Assembly (NCBI RefSeq): GCF_048544455.1 | Contig: NC_133534.1 | Location: forward strand, 220,996,292-221,060,291 | Reading direction: 5' to 3' | Source of the DNA: Silene latifolia | Taxonomy: Eukaryota; Streptophyta; Magnoliopsida; Caryophyllales; Caryophyllaceae | Length of the DNA: 64,000 nucleotides | Part shown: positions 41,984-54,189 of the stretch, piece after piece | Numbering within the stretch: position 1 is the first letter of the stretch | Layout of the letters: the number at the start of each line of letters is the position of its first letter | The notes under the pieces: model-generated | Told to the model about the DNA's origin: nothing | The model's input: the letters and a program-made list of their open reading frames with translations, nothing else | The model's database searches: none | Translations under genes and position numbers: made by a program

Positions 41984-43556
41984 GAGGTTTAAATAATCAG
42001 AGATCAGAGATAATGGTTAAGAGTTTTAACAGAGATTAGAACACGGCAATTTTAGTTCTATGAAATGAGTAGTAGTTTGGCCATTTGGGTGGGAAAACGG
42101 AATACAGTTTATTTTCAATGGTGTTTGATGTTCCAAGACAAATAAGTTTCTTTCAAAACCCAGAAAAATTTAGGGATTTGAGAATTTATTTTCTTATCTC
42201 CTTTTCAAGCTTTTCGTTCGTCCCCTTCTTCAATCATCATTTCTCATGATCATCTTTTAGTTTCTTCGTGATTAGGTAGATCTTTAATCTTATTTTTAGT
42301 CTTTGATAAAAAAACTAGTTTTGTTTGAAAATCACGGGTTATCTCTAGGAAAATTAAAAATTTAGATTGTTGATTTTTTTTGTGAATATCAAATGAAATC
42401 GGAATTTATTTCATTATTGATACATATTCCTATTTTTAAATTTTGATCATCATCTAATAAAAATTCATAAATTTTTAGAATTTGATTATGTACGAATTAG
42501 AAAACTTTAAAACCAAATTGAAATATTGAAGTTGTTAGTTGTATAAAAAGTGAATTTACCTGTGGTGTGTGCATGACATCAAGAATTAGCCGCTAACCAT
42601 ACGACTTCACCACAAGGTCTTCCTTTCATACCGCCTACAAAACAAAAGTACAACAAAAAATAATACACAAATTAGTAATTCGTCATTCCAAATTTAAGTT
42701 AAAGAAAATACTGCAAATTTTACCACCCCAAATGATTGTTTTGGAGGAAAACAAATGAGACAATCTTAAATAGGAGAGGCTAAATAATGGTAATTTGGAA
42801 GTTAAATGATGTACACTAAAATTAGTGTTCACAAACTTTAAATGACATAAATATTAGTTAGGAAAAAAAAACAAAAGCATTCAAAGGGTTGTATATAATG
42901 AGTTGCTTTATATAATCTTTATGGTGGTAAGAATTATTGCAAAATTAGTATGAGAGTTAAATGGAGTAACGGCTAGGCTAAGGTAGAGAATTAGAAGAGA
43001 CTTGTGAGAAAATTCGACGATGCCTTTAAGAAAATCATTGGACTTATGTGAAAATTATCGTGGGTTGAACTTAAATAATGATTGAATATAAAATGCCATA
43101 ATTTTACGTTTAAGAATATTATTAAGCTACTCATTTGTTTTTCTTTTCAAGTTTGTGTAATTTTAAATAAATAAATAAATGTATAACTTTTATGAGCTGT
43201 ATTACTATGAAAAATGTTAATCGATTCACTAACATTTTTTTTATTGTAAAATGGGAATTTTAATTGTAAATTAAGAAATTTTGATGTGAATTTTGGTAAG
43301 TTACATCTTTTTTTTTTGAATTTTTTAATTCAACCATGAAATATAGTTTGTAATTTGGAAGTTCATGAGTAATAGTTATTAAATGGAGGATTAGTGAATG
43401 AAAACTACTGTAGGTTTAATAGTCATTATAAACTATTGATTCCCATCTTTTAATTTGCCTTTTCATTTATTTTTGAGTTATGAGTATTAATAAATAAGAT
43501 AATTTATTATCGAGGAGCTCAAGAGGTAAAACAAATAGGAAAAAATGTTAATGAAA

Positions 43557-43598
<42 letters not shown>

Positions 43599-44034
43599 GA
43601 TCTTAAATAGTGGTTGAAATAAAATGTCATACCCTTACTTTTAAGAATATTATTAAACTTCACAATTATTTTATTTTTAATTAAAAGGATTTGTACGATC
43701 TTAAATAAATAGATGTAGGTGTAAATTTTAAGTGGTATAATTTTAGGAAAGTTAAGTTTAACTTTTTATCGAAAAAAAATATATACAACATTTTCAACCA
43801 ATATTTCATCATATGAAAATAAATTTAAAAAAAATAATGAAAAACTTTAATCAATTCATTAACATGTTTTATTACAAAACATTCAATTAAAATGTTAATT
43901 TTATAAGTTAATGTTATGTTGTCAATTGTCATTAATCAAGTAAGCAATATAAATTAAAATTAATTAATATTAACCAAACTAAAAATGACATGTGGAATAA
44001 ATTTAAATGGTATAAGTAGCCATTTAACTATATA
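41984..44034. other. AT-rich intergenic region upstream of the PPR gene
   Basis: Probable PPR promoter within the first few hundred bases. No gene is recognised. It holds a diverged duplication (about 43070-43245 versus 43605-43885) and an (ATT)14 microsatellite (43557-43598). Confidence 0.5.
43557..43598. repeat. (ATT)n microsatellite
   Basis: Uninterrupted ATT repeat, 14 units. Confidence 0.95.
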
Positions 44035-44045
44035 CTAGTTTTGTG

Positions 44046-44064
44046 ACTCGTGCAATGCACGGGT
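44046..44064 (-). other. 3' hairpin of the Helitron
   Basis: ACTCGTGCA and TGCACGGGT can pair over nine positions with one G-T mismatch, a few bases before CTAG. A typical Helitron termination structure. Confidence 0.75.
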
Positions 44065-44582
44065 TTTATCAAGACGCTTCCTTAAAACTTTAATCTAATA
44101 AGAAAATTTAATGAAGGGGAAGGAAAATAGAGACCAATTTTTTTCAACTATAAATAAAAGATTTTAAAATAAAATGTAAAATAGTTGACCCATATTGTGA
44201 AATAATCCATGTTGTGGTAAGATTTAAAATAGGGAAGAATTTAGTTTGAGAAGTGGGTATTTAATAAAGAGTGTAATCTTTCTTAAAACTTATTCATGCA
44301 TATGTTTGTTCAAAGTGGGTTGCAAAATCGAAATGTACTTTTTTGTTAGTAAGTCAACGTGTACTTAATGTGATGACATTATAAATAAAAAAAGGAACAA
44401 ATAGTTTTATTTACGTGGAAATTCTTATCTTAATAACAAAGTATGCAAACTTAAATTCATTTTGGTGGACTATCTTGTAAATTTGAGTTGTATTACAGTT
44501 ATAATCTACATAACATTCTAAACACGATGATGTAACTTGTTGCCTCAAGCTAAGTCATATGCATAATCATTTTTCATTGTAT

Positions 44583-44789
44583 TTAATTACTTTGTAGGGT
44601 AACAACTGAATATTCACTTTTCAAACCAAACAGTTGTTGTGACTTGTGACTAATCACATACTTCAAATCTGTCGGAATCTTGAAATAGGACGAATTTGTC
44701 TTAGCAATGTAAATCAAACTACTTAATGAATGAACAACATCTTCCATATTGGCTTGTTCAATTACATAATCTATACGTACTACCTGCAT
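44583..44789 (-). other. Possible captured exon inside the Helitron
   Basis: On -, an acceptor-like TTTACATGCAG precedes about 68 open codons (VVRIDYVIEQANMEDVVHSL, YIAKTNSSYFKIPTDLKYVI). I cannot identify the protein. Helitrons often carry host exon fragments, but chance is not excluded. Confidence 0.3.
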
Positions 44790-45013
44790 GTAAAAAAAAT
44801 ACATATAAGCAAATTAATCACCTTATAAGCAGATTACAAATACTAATCACGTAATTTAGAGATTAGCAAGGAAGGAACCAGAGTTGGTGATTTGACTTCA
44901 TAACTATGAAGTTGAACTTTTTTATTTTACGCAGAACTTAAATATTAATTTTTTAAATTTGTAGCTTTATACTATGAAAATTATGAACAATCAGGAGAAA
45001 TCAACATGCAAAC

Positions 45014-45603
45014 TGTTCCGGGTGTAATTCCAGAGCAGTTATATGTTACCACCCGAGCTTGTAGAATGACGTCTTTAGTTGAATCCTCCTTGCGGTCTCC
45101 TGAAACGATGAACAAACTGAGGGCTCGGCTTTGGACCGAGCGAACTCACTCCGACGCTCAAGTCAGTAACTTAGAGAGGTAAGTTGTTGTTACTTGGCAA
45201 AGTACGTATTGTAGAGAGATAAGGAAGATATTACCAGATGAATAGTGATTCTTAAGTTAAATTGTGGATCTCCTCCTCAATGAGAGTTGAGGAGTATTTA
45301 TAGACTTTCACCTTTTGTCACGTAGTGGCCAAGTGGCCAAGTGGCTAGCAGGTGGAAAAACTGATCTACCCCTCGGCCGGGGGGCCCATGGCAGGTCGGC
45401 GGGCTCTGTTGACTCACCGCCGAGGGGTCTTGAATATAAGTTCGCGGATGTGTGCCTCGGCTGGCTAGTTGTCCCCGCCGAGGCACAAGAGACAGGCCGA
45501 CAGGTGGCGTCGGTTAGGCTGTCTAAGCCGTTGACTTGCTGTGGATATCTTTGACCTTGCTCAATATGCTGACTGGTCAACGGGTGCAGAATATGCCCCA
45601 TCA
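45014..45603 (-). repeat. 3' LTR of the Tat/Retand-like element
   Basis: 590 bp, TGTTCCGGGTG ... CCCCATCA on +. Repeated at 54891-55477 with about 18-20 differences. Confidence 0.93.
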
Positions 45604-45616
45604 ATTTGCCCCCAGC

Positions 45617-46276
45617 GTAGTCTATGCCGTGGTATGGGCTCCGATGTATGTTTAGCGTATATTCTGCGCAAGTACAAATTTCTGCCCCGACTTCTTCTTT
45701 CTCGGCATGGCTCTGCTTAGGCCGTACCATATCCCCCCTCCACATGGATGTGTAATGGACATCCGATGTGGGAAGAGGCAATGATATTTGGGCCGAGACC
45801 AGGGTGGAGAGTCGCGGTTGTTTCGATTGCCCCCGGCCGGTGCTTTGCTCGGCTTGGTTGATCATGTGGCCGGCGGATAAACGGATACTTAGGAATTTGT
45901 TGGGGAAGATGAACAGGCAGAGAGATATGAAGGGGCGTGTTGAAGACGCTTGGTCACTGTTGCATTGATTGACGTTAAACTGTTGCAACGATTGACATTC
46001 CGTGGTTGCATGTTTGACACGTGTCATTTCTTGCCGATTATTTGGCGTTTCATGGGCTGCGCCCTGATTGGTCCTTCTTTATGGGCTTTCCCCTATAAAT
46101 AGGGCAGTTAATCTCTGAAATTGGGTACCAATTTCATTTTCTCAAAAATTTTCTTCTTTCTAGCCCTCTTTGATGAAACTTCTCTCTAGCTTTCAGAATC
46201 ATTACTCCGGCGTGGCATTTTTCTTCAAGGTAAACAAATAAATTTCCTCTTTTTAACTCGTAAGTTTTGTTGTAAC
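45617..46276 (+). promoter_or_regulatory. Region upstream of the antisense ORF, with a TATA box
   Basis: TATAAATA at 46094-46101, with an inverted CCAAT (ATTGG) about 25 bp upstream, lies about 180 bp before the ORF start at 46277, on +. It is well placed to drive the opposite-strand ORF independently of the LTR. No gene in the rest of the stretch. Confidence 0.5.
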
Positions 46277-48110
46277 ATGTCTTCTGCTGGTGCCGGACCT
46301 AGTAAGCCTGCGCCGGGGGGTTCCCCGTCGCGTCTTGATGAGGAAGAGATACTAAACGCCATCCCGATAAGGTTTGGGGGCCCTAGGTCTCCGTCTCCTG
46401 AAGTCGATCCACAAGCTCCGGAGGGTTGGGAGGATGATGATGTTGATGATGACTATGAGGAAAGGATTCCTTCTGGTGAAGAGAGGCCGCATATCCTGGA
46501 TCACGGCGAGGCGTGCATGACTGGTCCTGACCGTGCCTGGACCAATAAATTCGCCAGTTGTTCCGGTGGAACTCTTTTCGAGGGTCATTTCTACTTCGGT
46601 GAGGGGTACAAAATTGTTATCCCTGGGGAGGGTGAGGCGGTCTGTTGCCCTCCTCCGGGTCATATCGGCGTATATATCAGGCATCTGGAGTATGGCCTCC
46701 GGTTTCCTTTGAATAAATACGTCATTCCGCCGCCGTGGCTCAACTGCATCCGTTGGCCATTAGGATGATAGTTGGCTTCGTGTGGCTCTGTCTTTTCAAG
46801 GGGGAGGTGCCTACAGTTAACTTATTCCGCCGGCTTCATCATCTTCGGGCATCGACCCCCGGTAAGGTGGGGTGGTACGGCGTGCGAGATGGAGCGGGCG
46901 TCCTCTCTCGTTGATAAGCTTTCTTCCGCAAGGACCTGGAAGGGGCGGTGGGTGTATGTCGAAGTGCCGGATGACTACCCGCTGCCCCGGTCCTTCCAGC
47001 ACCAAGTCAACTTACGGTGCGAGAGTAAGAGGGAGCGTGAAAATGGGTCTCCCAGATTAAGCTCAAGATGGATGCCAGCAGGGTTCCTCTTGGTGCGGAC
47101 GAGGAGCGGGCGTCTGTTGTTTGATCTTTGAGAAGGGATGAGTGCCCCGACTCAGATTATTCTTCAGGATGAGCTGCTTTGCCGTGTCGGCCTCATACCG
47201 GCCCTCAACCAGGGTGAGTAGGGTCGGTGTGAGGCCCATCTTTTTTTACTGTTACGCTCCTGTTTTTAGAGCTTTGTTTTATTTCTTTTATGTAACTCTT
47301 GTGCGGTTTCTTGCGGACCGGTTTGGCCAGGATCTGTCCGAGAGGACCTTGAAGAGGTTAGGGCTTGATAAGGACGGGAACGTCGTTGAGCGGCGCCCTC
47401 GGCCGACGCGCGTGATCGTAGGCGGCTCCCAACGAACTTATGGATAAGCAAAAGGCACCGGATCCGGCGGCGGCTCAAGCACGGGTTCTCGAGGCGTGCA
47501 AGAGAAAACCAAAGGCAGCGTCCAGGTTGGCAACGGCGTCAATCCCAACTCCTTCTTCGACCCCAAGGGCCCAGAAGGAACATGTGGAGGTCATCGATGT
47601 CTCCGAGGAGGTGGTGACCGTTGCGAAGGGCCCTCCTCCTCCGAAGAAGGGGAGAGAGCCACTGCCGGCTTCTACCGTCGCCGGGGAAAAGAAAGATTCA
47701 CCCGGTCCTCCGTCTAAGAGGGCCCGGACTGGTACGGACCTAACCTGTTGTTGCCAAAAGGGAAGAATGGAGGGAGATGTATGAGGCTCAGTCGGAGGCA
47801 CTCGCGGACACTAGGGCCGTTCTTGCCCAAAGGGAGAAAGATATTGAGGTGCTTCAAACTAAGATCCTCCCTGACCTGTGCGCTCAGTTCCGGGAGCAGG
47901 CCGAGGAAGCGACCAGGGAGGCAATCAAGAGGCTCATTCCTGAAGACTCCTTCCCGTGGGAAAAATTTGAACAGCTTCTGGATGAGATGGCCGATGCCGC
48001 GGAAAAAGCGGTTGCGGAAAAGGAGGAGGCGCGAAGGCGCTCGGATAGCCGAGGCCAAGGCGGCCTATGATGCAAAGGTGAAGGAGGCCGAAGAGGAGGC
48101 TGAAAGGTGA
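46277..48110 (+). pseudogene. Antisense ORF region of the Tat/Retand-like element (gypsy-type Orf, PF04195-like; fossil)
   Basis: Starts MSSAGAGPSKPAPGGSPSRL (46277), has an acidic stretch (WEDDDVDDDYEERIP), and then HIGVYIRHLEYGLRFPLNKY (about residues 133-152), which resembles the plant 'putative gypsy type transposon' family PF04195 (YL.Y...GLRFPLHPF). A glutamate/lysine/alanine-rich coiled-coil-like stretch comes later (about 47777-48110). The coding direction is opposite to gag-pol. Tat elements are known to carry such extra ORFs; the function is unknown. Broken in several places. Confidence 0.65.
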
Positions 48111-48663
48111 AGGCAAGTGGAGATGACAAGCTTTCCTGCGGGCGGCCACCGAAGTTGACGTTGCTGCTGCCGATGGTGGGCGGCATCAGCGTAGGGAGAC
48201 GGGCGGTCGTCACCGGACTCACCGGCGTCTCGGATAGCTTTAGCTGTTCGGGGCCAACATCGAGCCTTTCCTCCCCGCCATCTTTTGGCGCTTCAAATGT
48301 CATGTCTGTAACCTTTTGCTTTTCTTTTCCTTGTTTTTGTAAAACTTTGGTAGGTTGCGTTTTGGCTTATCCTTATGGGGACGGCCATCGTCTGCATTCT
48401 TCTCGTTTGTAATCTGTTATCATTAATGAAAGTTTGCTTGCTTTGCCTTTGGCTTGGCCGAGGTCTTTTCTTGTCTTCTTGCGTTATTAATTGAGCGCTT
48501 TTTCATTTTTACCTTCGGCTTAGCCGAGGCAGCTAGAATGCGTATCTGTTGCGTTTAACGTCTTTTTCTTGAACATGTTAGCGTGTTGGTCGCTTCCTCT
48601 TTCACTCTCGGTCTGGCCGAGGCGTCGGATTTGCGCTTCCCAACCGCCGTTGTGAACATGTTA
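48111..48663 (-). other. Noncoding stretch between antisense ORF and tandem array
   Basis: Contains degenerate GGCCGAGG-type words (CTTGGCCGAGG, CTTAGCCGAGG, TCTGGCCGAGG at about 48457, 48520 and 48612) that look like decayed relatives of the tandem array. No gene seen. Confidence 0.5.
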
Positions 48664-49216
48664 GCGTATCGACCGTTGTGTCCCCTGCCAGGCCATCGGC
48701 GGACCGAGGCGACTAGGGGTTACGGAGCGACAGCGCACGTTAGCGTATCGATCGTTGTGTCCCCTGCCAGGCCTTCGGTTGGCCGAGGCGACTAGGGGTT
48801 ACGACGCGATAGCGTAAGTAGCGTATCGATCGTTGTGTCCCCTGCCAGGCCTTCGGTTGGTCGAGGCGACTAGGGGTTACGACGCGACAGCGTTCTTTGG
48901 CGTATCGACCGTTGTGTCCCCTGCCAGGCCTTCGGCGGGCCGAGGCGACTAGGGGTTATGGCGCGACAGCGCACATTAGCGTATCGATCGTTGTGTCCCC
49001 TGCCAGGCCTTCGGTTGGCCGAGGCGACTAGGGGTTATGACGCGATAGCGTAAGTTAACGTATCGATCGTTGTGTCCCCTGCCAGGCCTTCGGTTGGCCG
49101 AGGCGACTAGGGGTTACGACGCGACTGCGTTCTTTGGCGTATCGACCGTTGTGTCCCTTGCCAGGCCTTCGGCGGGCCGAGGCGACTAGGGGTCACGGCG
49201 CGACAGCATTCTTGGG
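48664..49216. repeat. 79 bp tandem repeat array, seven copies
   Basis: Copies start at about 48664, 48743, 48821, 48900, 48979, 49058 and 49137 (spacings 79, 78, 79, 79, 79, 79). Each has CGTATCGA-CGTTGTGTCCC, CTGCCAGGC and GGCGACTAGGGGTTA. Copies 1, 4 and 7 resemble each other, as do 2 and 5, and 3 and 6, giving a 237 bp three-monomer unit. It lies in the 3' untranslated part of the element, as in Retand. Confidence 0.93.
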
Positions 49217-49450
49217 GTGACTGCCCGGCTTGGGCCGTGGCGTCTACCTCGATATGACCGCGGAGGGGATAAACACTTTGATGGAAAAATTGGGTGATTC
49301 TTCATTAGATGTAAACATGCGTTGGGGTGCCAACAATTATTTTGGACACCTCCGCCGCTACACAAAGTATTTCCTGAGATTGTCAGTGTTCCAATGGCTC
49401 ATCAGAGGCACACCCTCCATGTCGGTCAGCTGGTATGTACCCGGCCTCAT

Positions 49451-52400
49451 TTATTCAACCACTTTGTAGGGACCCTCCCAGTTGGCCGTTAGTTTACCAT
49501 GAATGTTTCCCTTGTTGGTGGCGGCCGACTTTCTTAGGACTAGATCCCCTACTTTCAAGTCCCTTCTGTGGACTCTTCGGTTGTAAGCTCTTCTCATTCG
49601 GTTTTGGTATACCGCCAAGTTGAGGCGTGCTGTATCTCGGCTTTCTTTAACCAGGTCTAGGGAGGTTCTTAAGCCTTCCTCATTTTCAACCGGGTTAAAG
49701 GTGGCCGTTCTGAATGTCGGCACCGTTGCTTCAATTGGCGGGATCGCCGGACCGTGAGACTAAGTGGAACGGATTTGTACCCCGTTGCTTCTTTCTCCGT
49801 GGTTCGCAGGGACCACAGGACGCCGGGTAGTTCATCGGCCCATCTTCCCTTTAGGTCTTCAATTGTCTTCTTCAAACCGTTGAGGATTGTTTTATTGGCC
49901 GCCTCCACTTTGTCCGTTGCTCTGTGGGTGACAGACGGAGGAGTATGCAAATTTGATACCGAGTTCTTCAAGCCGACTCATTATTGTGTCACTCCAAAAC
50001 TCTCGGCCGTGGTCGAATACCATGACTTGGGGTAACCCAAAACGAGTTATGACATTTTCCCAGATTACCTTTCTTACGGCTGCCGTCGTCTTTGCAGGTA
50101 CTGCTACAGCTTCAACCCATTTGGTGAAGTAGTGAACTGCGACAATCAAGAACTTTCTTCCGCCGGATGCCGTTGGAAATGGCCCTAGTAGATCCATCCC
50201 CCACCGTGCGAAAGGAAGGGGATTAAAAGTACCTACTGCAGGTCTCGGGATGGCGCATGTATCACCGGAGCATGCATTTGTGGTTGTTGCACTTTTTGGT
50301 CTTGGCTCGGAATCCGCAAGCATAGTGGGCCGAAGTAGCCGGCTCGGAGAGCTTTGTGGGCTAATGTTCTTGCCCCCATGTGATGGCTGCAGATGCCTTC
50401 GTGAATCTCTGTCGATTAGCTCGCGTCGGTGGACCGACGCACTTTAAGAGTGGCCTCGTCACGGACCTCCTGTACAATTCCCCTTCAAACACCAAGTACC
50501 TTGCTGCGATCCTCTTTATTTTCTGCGAGAGACTGCGGTCCTCCGGTAGTTCACTTGTCAATTTGTATTTCATTATCGGAGTCATCCACGTTGTCTCGGT
50601 CTCTATGTTACCCACCATGCCGACGGCCTCAGTAATGCTCTTGGCATTCCTGATGTCCACCAGACAGTTGGTGACATTCTTGATGGTTGAACTGGCGAGT
50701 TTTGAGAGAGCGTCGGCTCGGTTGTTCTCAGACCTGGGAATGCATTGTATCTGAAAAGATTTCAACTTTGAGGTGTCAGCTTTTACCCTTTCCAGGTATC
50801 TTACCATTCCGTCGTCTCGAGTCTCGTACTCTCTCCTCGATTTGATTAGCCACCAAAAGTGAATCTGTTTTCAAAATGATATGCTCCGCCCCTGCGGCCC
50901 TAGCTAGCTCGACTCCGGTTATCATCGCCTCGTATTCGGATTCGTTGTTTGAGGTCGAGAAGGTAAATTTCAAGGCGTACTCGAACTCGTCCCCGTTTGG
51001 GCTGATGATAAGTATCCGGGCTCGATTTTTTGTTCGTCGTGGAGGACCCGTCGGTGTATACCTCCCATACTCCGGGGTTTTGCTCTTCTTGGTATGTGCA
51101 TTCGGCTAGGAAATCGCGTCTGTCCCTTTATCGAGGGCCTCGGCTTGTCTTGAATGCCGAAGCCGGATAGCTCTACTGCCCATTTGATGAGCTGCCGGAT
51201 TGCTCAAATTTTTCCAATGCTTTCTCCAACGGTTGGTCGGTTAGGACCGTCACGGGATGTGCGTCGAAGTAGGGTTTGATTTCCTTGCGGCGACGACGAC
51301 AAAGGCGCTTTTTCAATCGGCGGGTAATTTCTCTCGGCAGGCAACAATGTATGGCTGACAAAGTAGATTGGGTGCTGTTGCTTGTCCTCTTCTCTGACGA
51401 TCATGGCACTGACCGTGGCCGAGGTAACTGCTATGTACAGATATAGTGTTTCCCCCATCATCGGCCTGGACAGGGTTGGGAGAGTCTGAAGATGAGCTTT
51501 CAGTTGTTTGAAAGCTGTGCTCTGCTCCTCCCCCCAGCCGAAGTCTTTATTCCCCTTCAACACCTTGAATAATGGGGTGCTCTTGTCGGCTGACCGAGAG
51601 ATGAAACGGGCTAGGGCCGCCATCCTCCCGGTCAGCATCATGACCTCCTTTCGATTCCTCGGCTCCGGCAGGTCTAGGATCGCCTGGACTTTTATGCGGA
51701 TTGGCGTCAATTCCCGACACTGACAAGTACGCCGAGGAACTTACCTGCCCGGACACCGAAGTTGCATTTCATTGGGTTGAGCTTCATCTTGTACTTCCTT
51801 AGTGAACAAAATGTCTCGTGTAAATCGGCTAAGTGCTCGCTGTCGGACTTGCTTTTTACAATAGCATCGTCGACGTAAGCCTCAATGTTTCGCCCTTTTT
51901 TATTTTGGAATACTTTGTCCACCAATCTTGTGTAAGTTGCACCGGCGTTTTTTAAACCAAATGGCATCATTTTGTACATGTATGTGCCGTTAACAGTGAT
52001 GAATGCGCATTTAGGCATGTCTTCCTAGGCCATGAACACCTGATGATACCCTGAGAAAGCGTCCAGCAGGCTCAGCATAGTGTAACCCGCCGTCGCGTCG
52101 ATTAACCTATCTATTCGAGGCAGGGGATAGCAATCTTTGGGACATGCTTTATTAAGATTGGTAAAATCCACGCACATCCTCCATGCCCCCGACGATTTCC
52201 TCACCATTACAACATTAGCTAACCACTCAGGATAGGTACAAGGCATGATAAAGCCCGCCGCCAGTAATTTATCTACCTCGGCTTTTATGGCCTCATCCTT
52301 CTACCGAGGAGTTCCTCATCCTTTGCTTGACGGGCGGCGGTGGGGAGTACGTTCGGCTTGTGAACAATCACCTCCCGGCTCACGCCTGGCATCTCGGCCA

Positions 52401-52939
52401 CTGAGTAGGCGAAGACGTCTTTGTTCTTTCTCGCGAGATCTAGGAGTGCGGCTCGAATTTTGGCTCCGAGGTTAACACCGATAGTTACGGTGCGGCCTGG
52501 GTCAATCTCTACCTCTTCGGTCTCCGCTCCTTCGACCATGCCGACGGTGGTATCCATGCGCTCGCCCTCCTGTTGCAAGGATGGGCTCTTCCCCTTCTCT
52601 GACTTCTTCGCCACTTTGAAGGATTGCATGTTGCACCCTCTGGCGGACACTTGGACATTGACCACTTCGTCCTTTCGTTCTTTGAAACGAGCCTATGCGC
52701 TTCCCCCCGGTCCGAGACATACATCAATGTCGAGCCGGATGGACATTTGCATCGGCCTCGCTCAGGGCGACTCGGCCTATGAGAACGTTGTAGGCGGACG
52801 AGCCGTCAATGACCACGAACTCAGACATAACGTTCTTGGCCGCACTTCCCTCGTCGAACCTCACCGGCAGCCTGATTGACCCAAGGGGTACCAGGCCGGC
52901 CCCAGAAAAGCTGTACAACGGGTTGGTGCAGGGGCTCAA
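49451..52939 (-). pseudogene. Tat-lineage pol region: protease, RT, RNase H, second RNase H, integrase (fossil)
   Basis: Reading on -: protease-like part (52939-52724; FDEGSAAKNVMSEFVVIDGS, DGSSAYNVLIGR), RT (52665-51707; WRMCVDFTNLNKACPKDCYP, MPFGLKNAGATYTRLVDKVF, EAYVDDAIVKS), RNase H (51710-51173), second, archaeal-type RNase H (50973-50361; NNESEYEAMITGVELARAAG), integrase (50323-49669; FARWGMDLLGPFPTASGGRK, ITRFGLPQVMVFDHGREFWS, SVCHPQSNGQSGGGQ), and a C-terminal chromodomain-less end (49723-49451; RRVHRRDLKVGDLVLRK). The duplicated RNase H and NLNKACPKD motif place it in the Tat lineage. Broken in many places. Confidence 0.88.
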
Positions 52940-53051
52940 GTCTTCAACCTTCAGACCGAGGTTGAGAAAGCATTATTTGTACATAATGGTTGTGTAGGCG
53001 CTGTGTCAATCGGGCACCTCTTCACCAGGTGGTTGGCTATGTCCAAGTGGA

Positions 53052-54189
53052 CTACGAGTGGGTCATTTGTGAGGGGCGATGACTCCCTCGTAGTCCTTCT
53101 TCCCAATAGTTATATCGGGGATGTTGGAAGCGGGAGTCATTTGTGTTGGGCACAAAGTTGATGGCCTGATACAGCTCGTTCAGGTGCCGTTTGTGCCCAT
53201 GAGCGGATCCACCGTTCTCGTTGCCCCCGATGACAACATGGATTACTCCTATCCGTTCGAAGACGGATTTCTTATTTGAACCGCCGGCATCAGTCTTTTG
53301 GCCTTTGGCAACATACTTGCCGAGGCTCCCCTTCCGGATCAGTTCTTCAATGGCATTCTTCAGATGCCGGCAGTTGTCAGTAAGGTGACCGGTGTGGCCC
53401 TGGTACTCACGATCGCTCGTGTCACCGTCACTCCTCGGCCTGGGAGGCCTCTCCCACTTCTGACCCTCGTTCTTGCTCAGGGAGAAAACCTCGGCGGCAG
53501 ACACGGCCAGGGGGGTGTGATCATTGTACCGCTTCTGGCGGTTCGTTCCCGAACTCCCCCCGGCGTCCGCCGAGTTCTGTTTCCTGGTGGACCTGTCAGA
53601 CCGTTTCCTATCATCGTCACGGCGTCTTTCATCCGGGTTGTCCTCCCGGCGGCTTTTTCTTTCTGAGTGCTCGGCCTCGCTGGGGCCTACCCAGGTTTTG
53701 TGGTAGTCCTCCACCTTAATGGCTTGATCGGCCATTTTCCTGGCGGAGTCTAGTCTCTGGCCGCCGCACTTGATGAGCTCATTCTTTAGGTCTCCTCTCG
53801 GGAGGCCTTTCATCACCGCGAAGGTCGCCGGTTTTGTTCAGCTCACGAATCTGCTGAACCTTGGCGTCGAACCTCTTCACATAACTTCGGAGAGATTCGC
53901 CTCCTTCTGTCGATAGTCGGGAGGTCCGAGGTCTCCACGGGCCTCCTCTTGTTGCAGAATCTTGGGCTAGGAACGTGTCCTTTAGGTCGGCGTAACAGTA
54001 TACCGACCCGTCGGGTAGCCCCTTGTACCAACTTTGTGCCATCCCATGCAGTGTCGTTGGGAAGACTCGGCACCAAACCTCATCGGGTTGCTCCCATACT
54101 GACATGTGAGACTCGTAAGCCTCGACGTGGTCGGTTGGGTCGCCTTCTCCTTTGTATGCTATAGGTGGCAACTTCGACTTAGTCGGCAC
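53052..54189 (-). pseudogene. Tat-lineage gag region (fossil)
   Basis: Retrotrans_gag-type capsid segment (54189-53779; DPTDHVEAYESHMSVWEQPD, TLHGMAQSWYKGLPDGSVYC, DLKDTFLAQ) then a basic Arg/Asp-rich linker (EHSERKSRREDNPDERRRDD) in 53816-53052, typical of gag C-terminal nucleocapsid parts. Broken. Confidence 0.85.

Noticed and set aside
47475-48303. Overlapping open frames on both strands at the antisense ORF
   Set aside because: GC-rich stretch opens several frames; only the + frames have coiled-coil-like composition that fits the known extra ORF.
48664-49216. CRISPR-like array
   Set aside because: Monomers are repeated over their full length without unique spacers, and this is plant retroelement DNA.
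52421-52879. 152-codon open frame on + opposite pol
   Set aside because: Antisense shadow of the protease-RT region; no own pattern.
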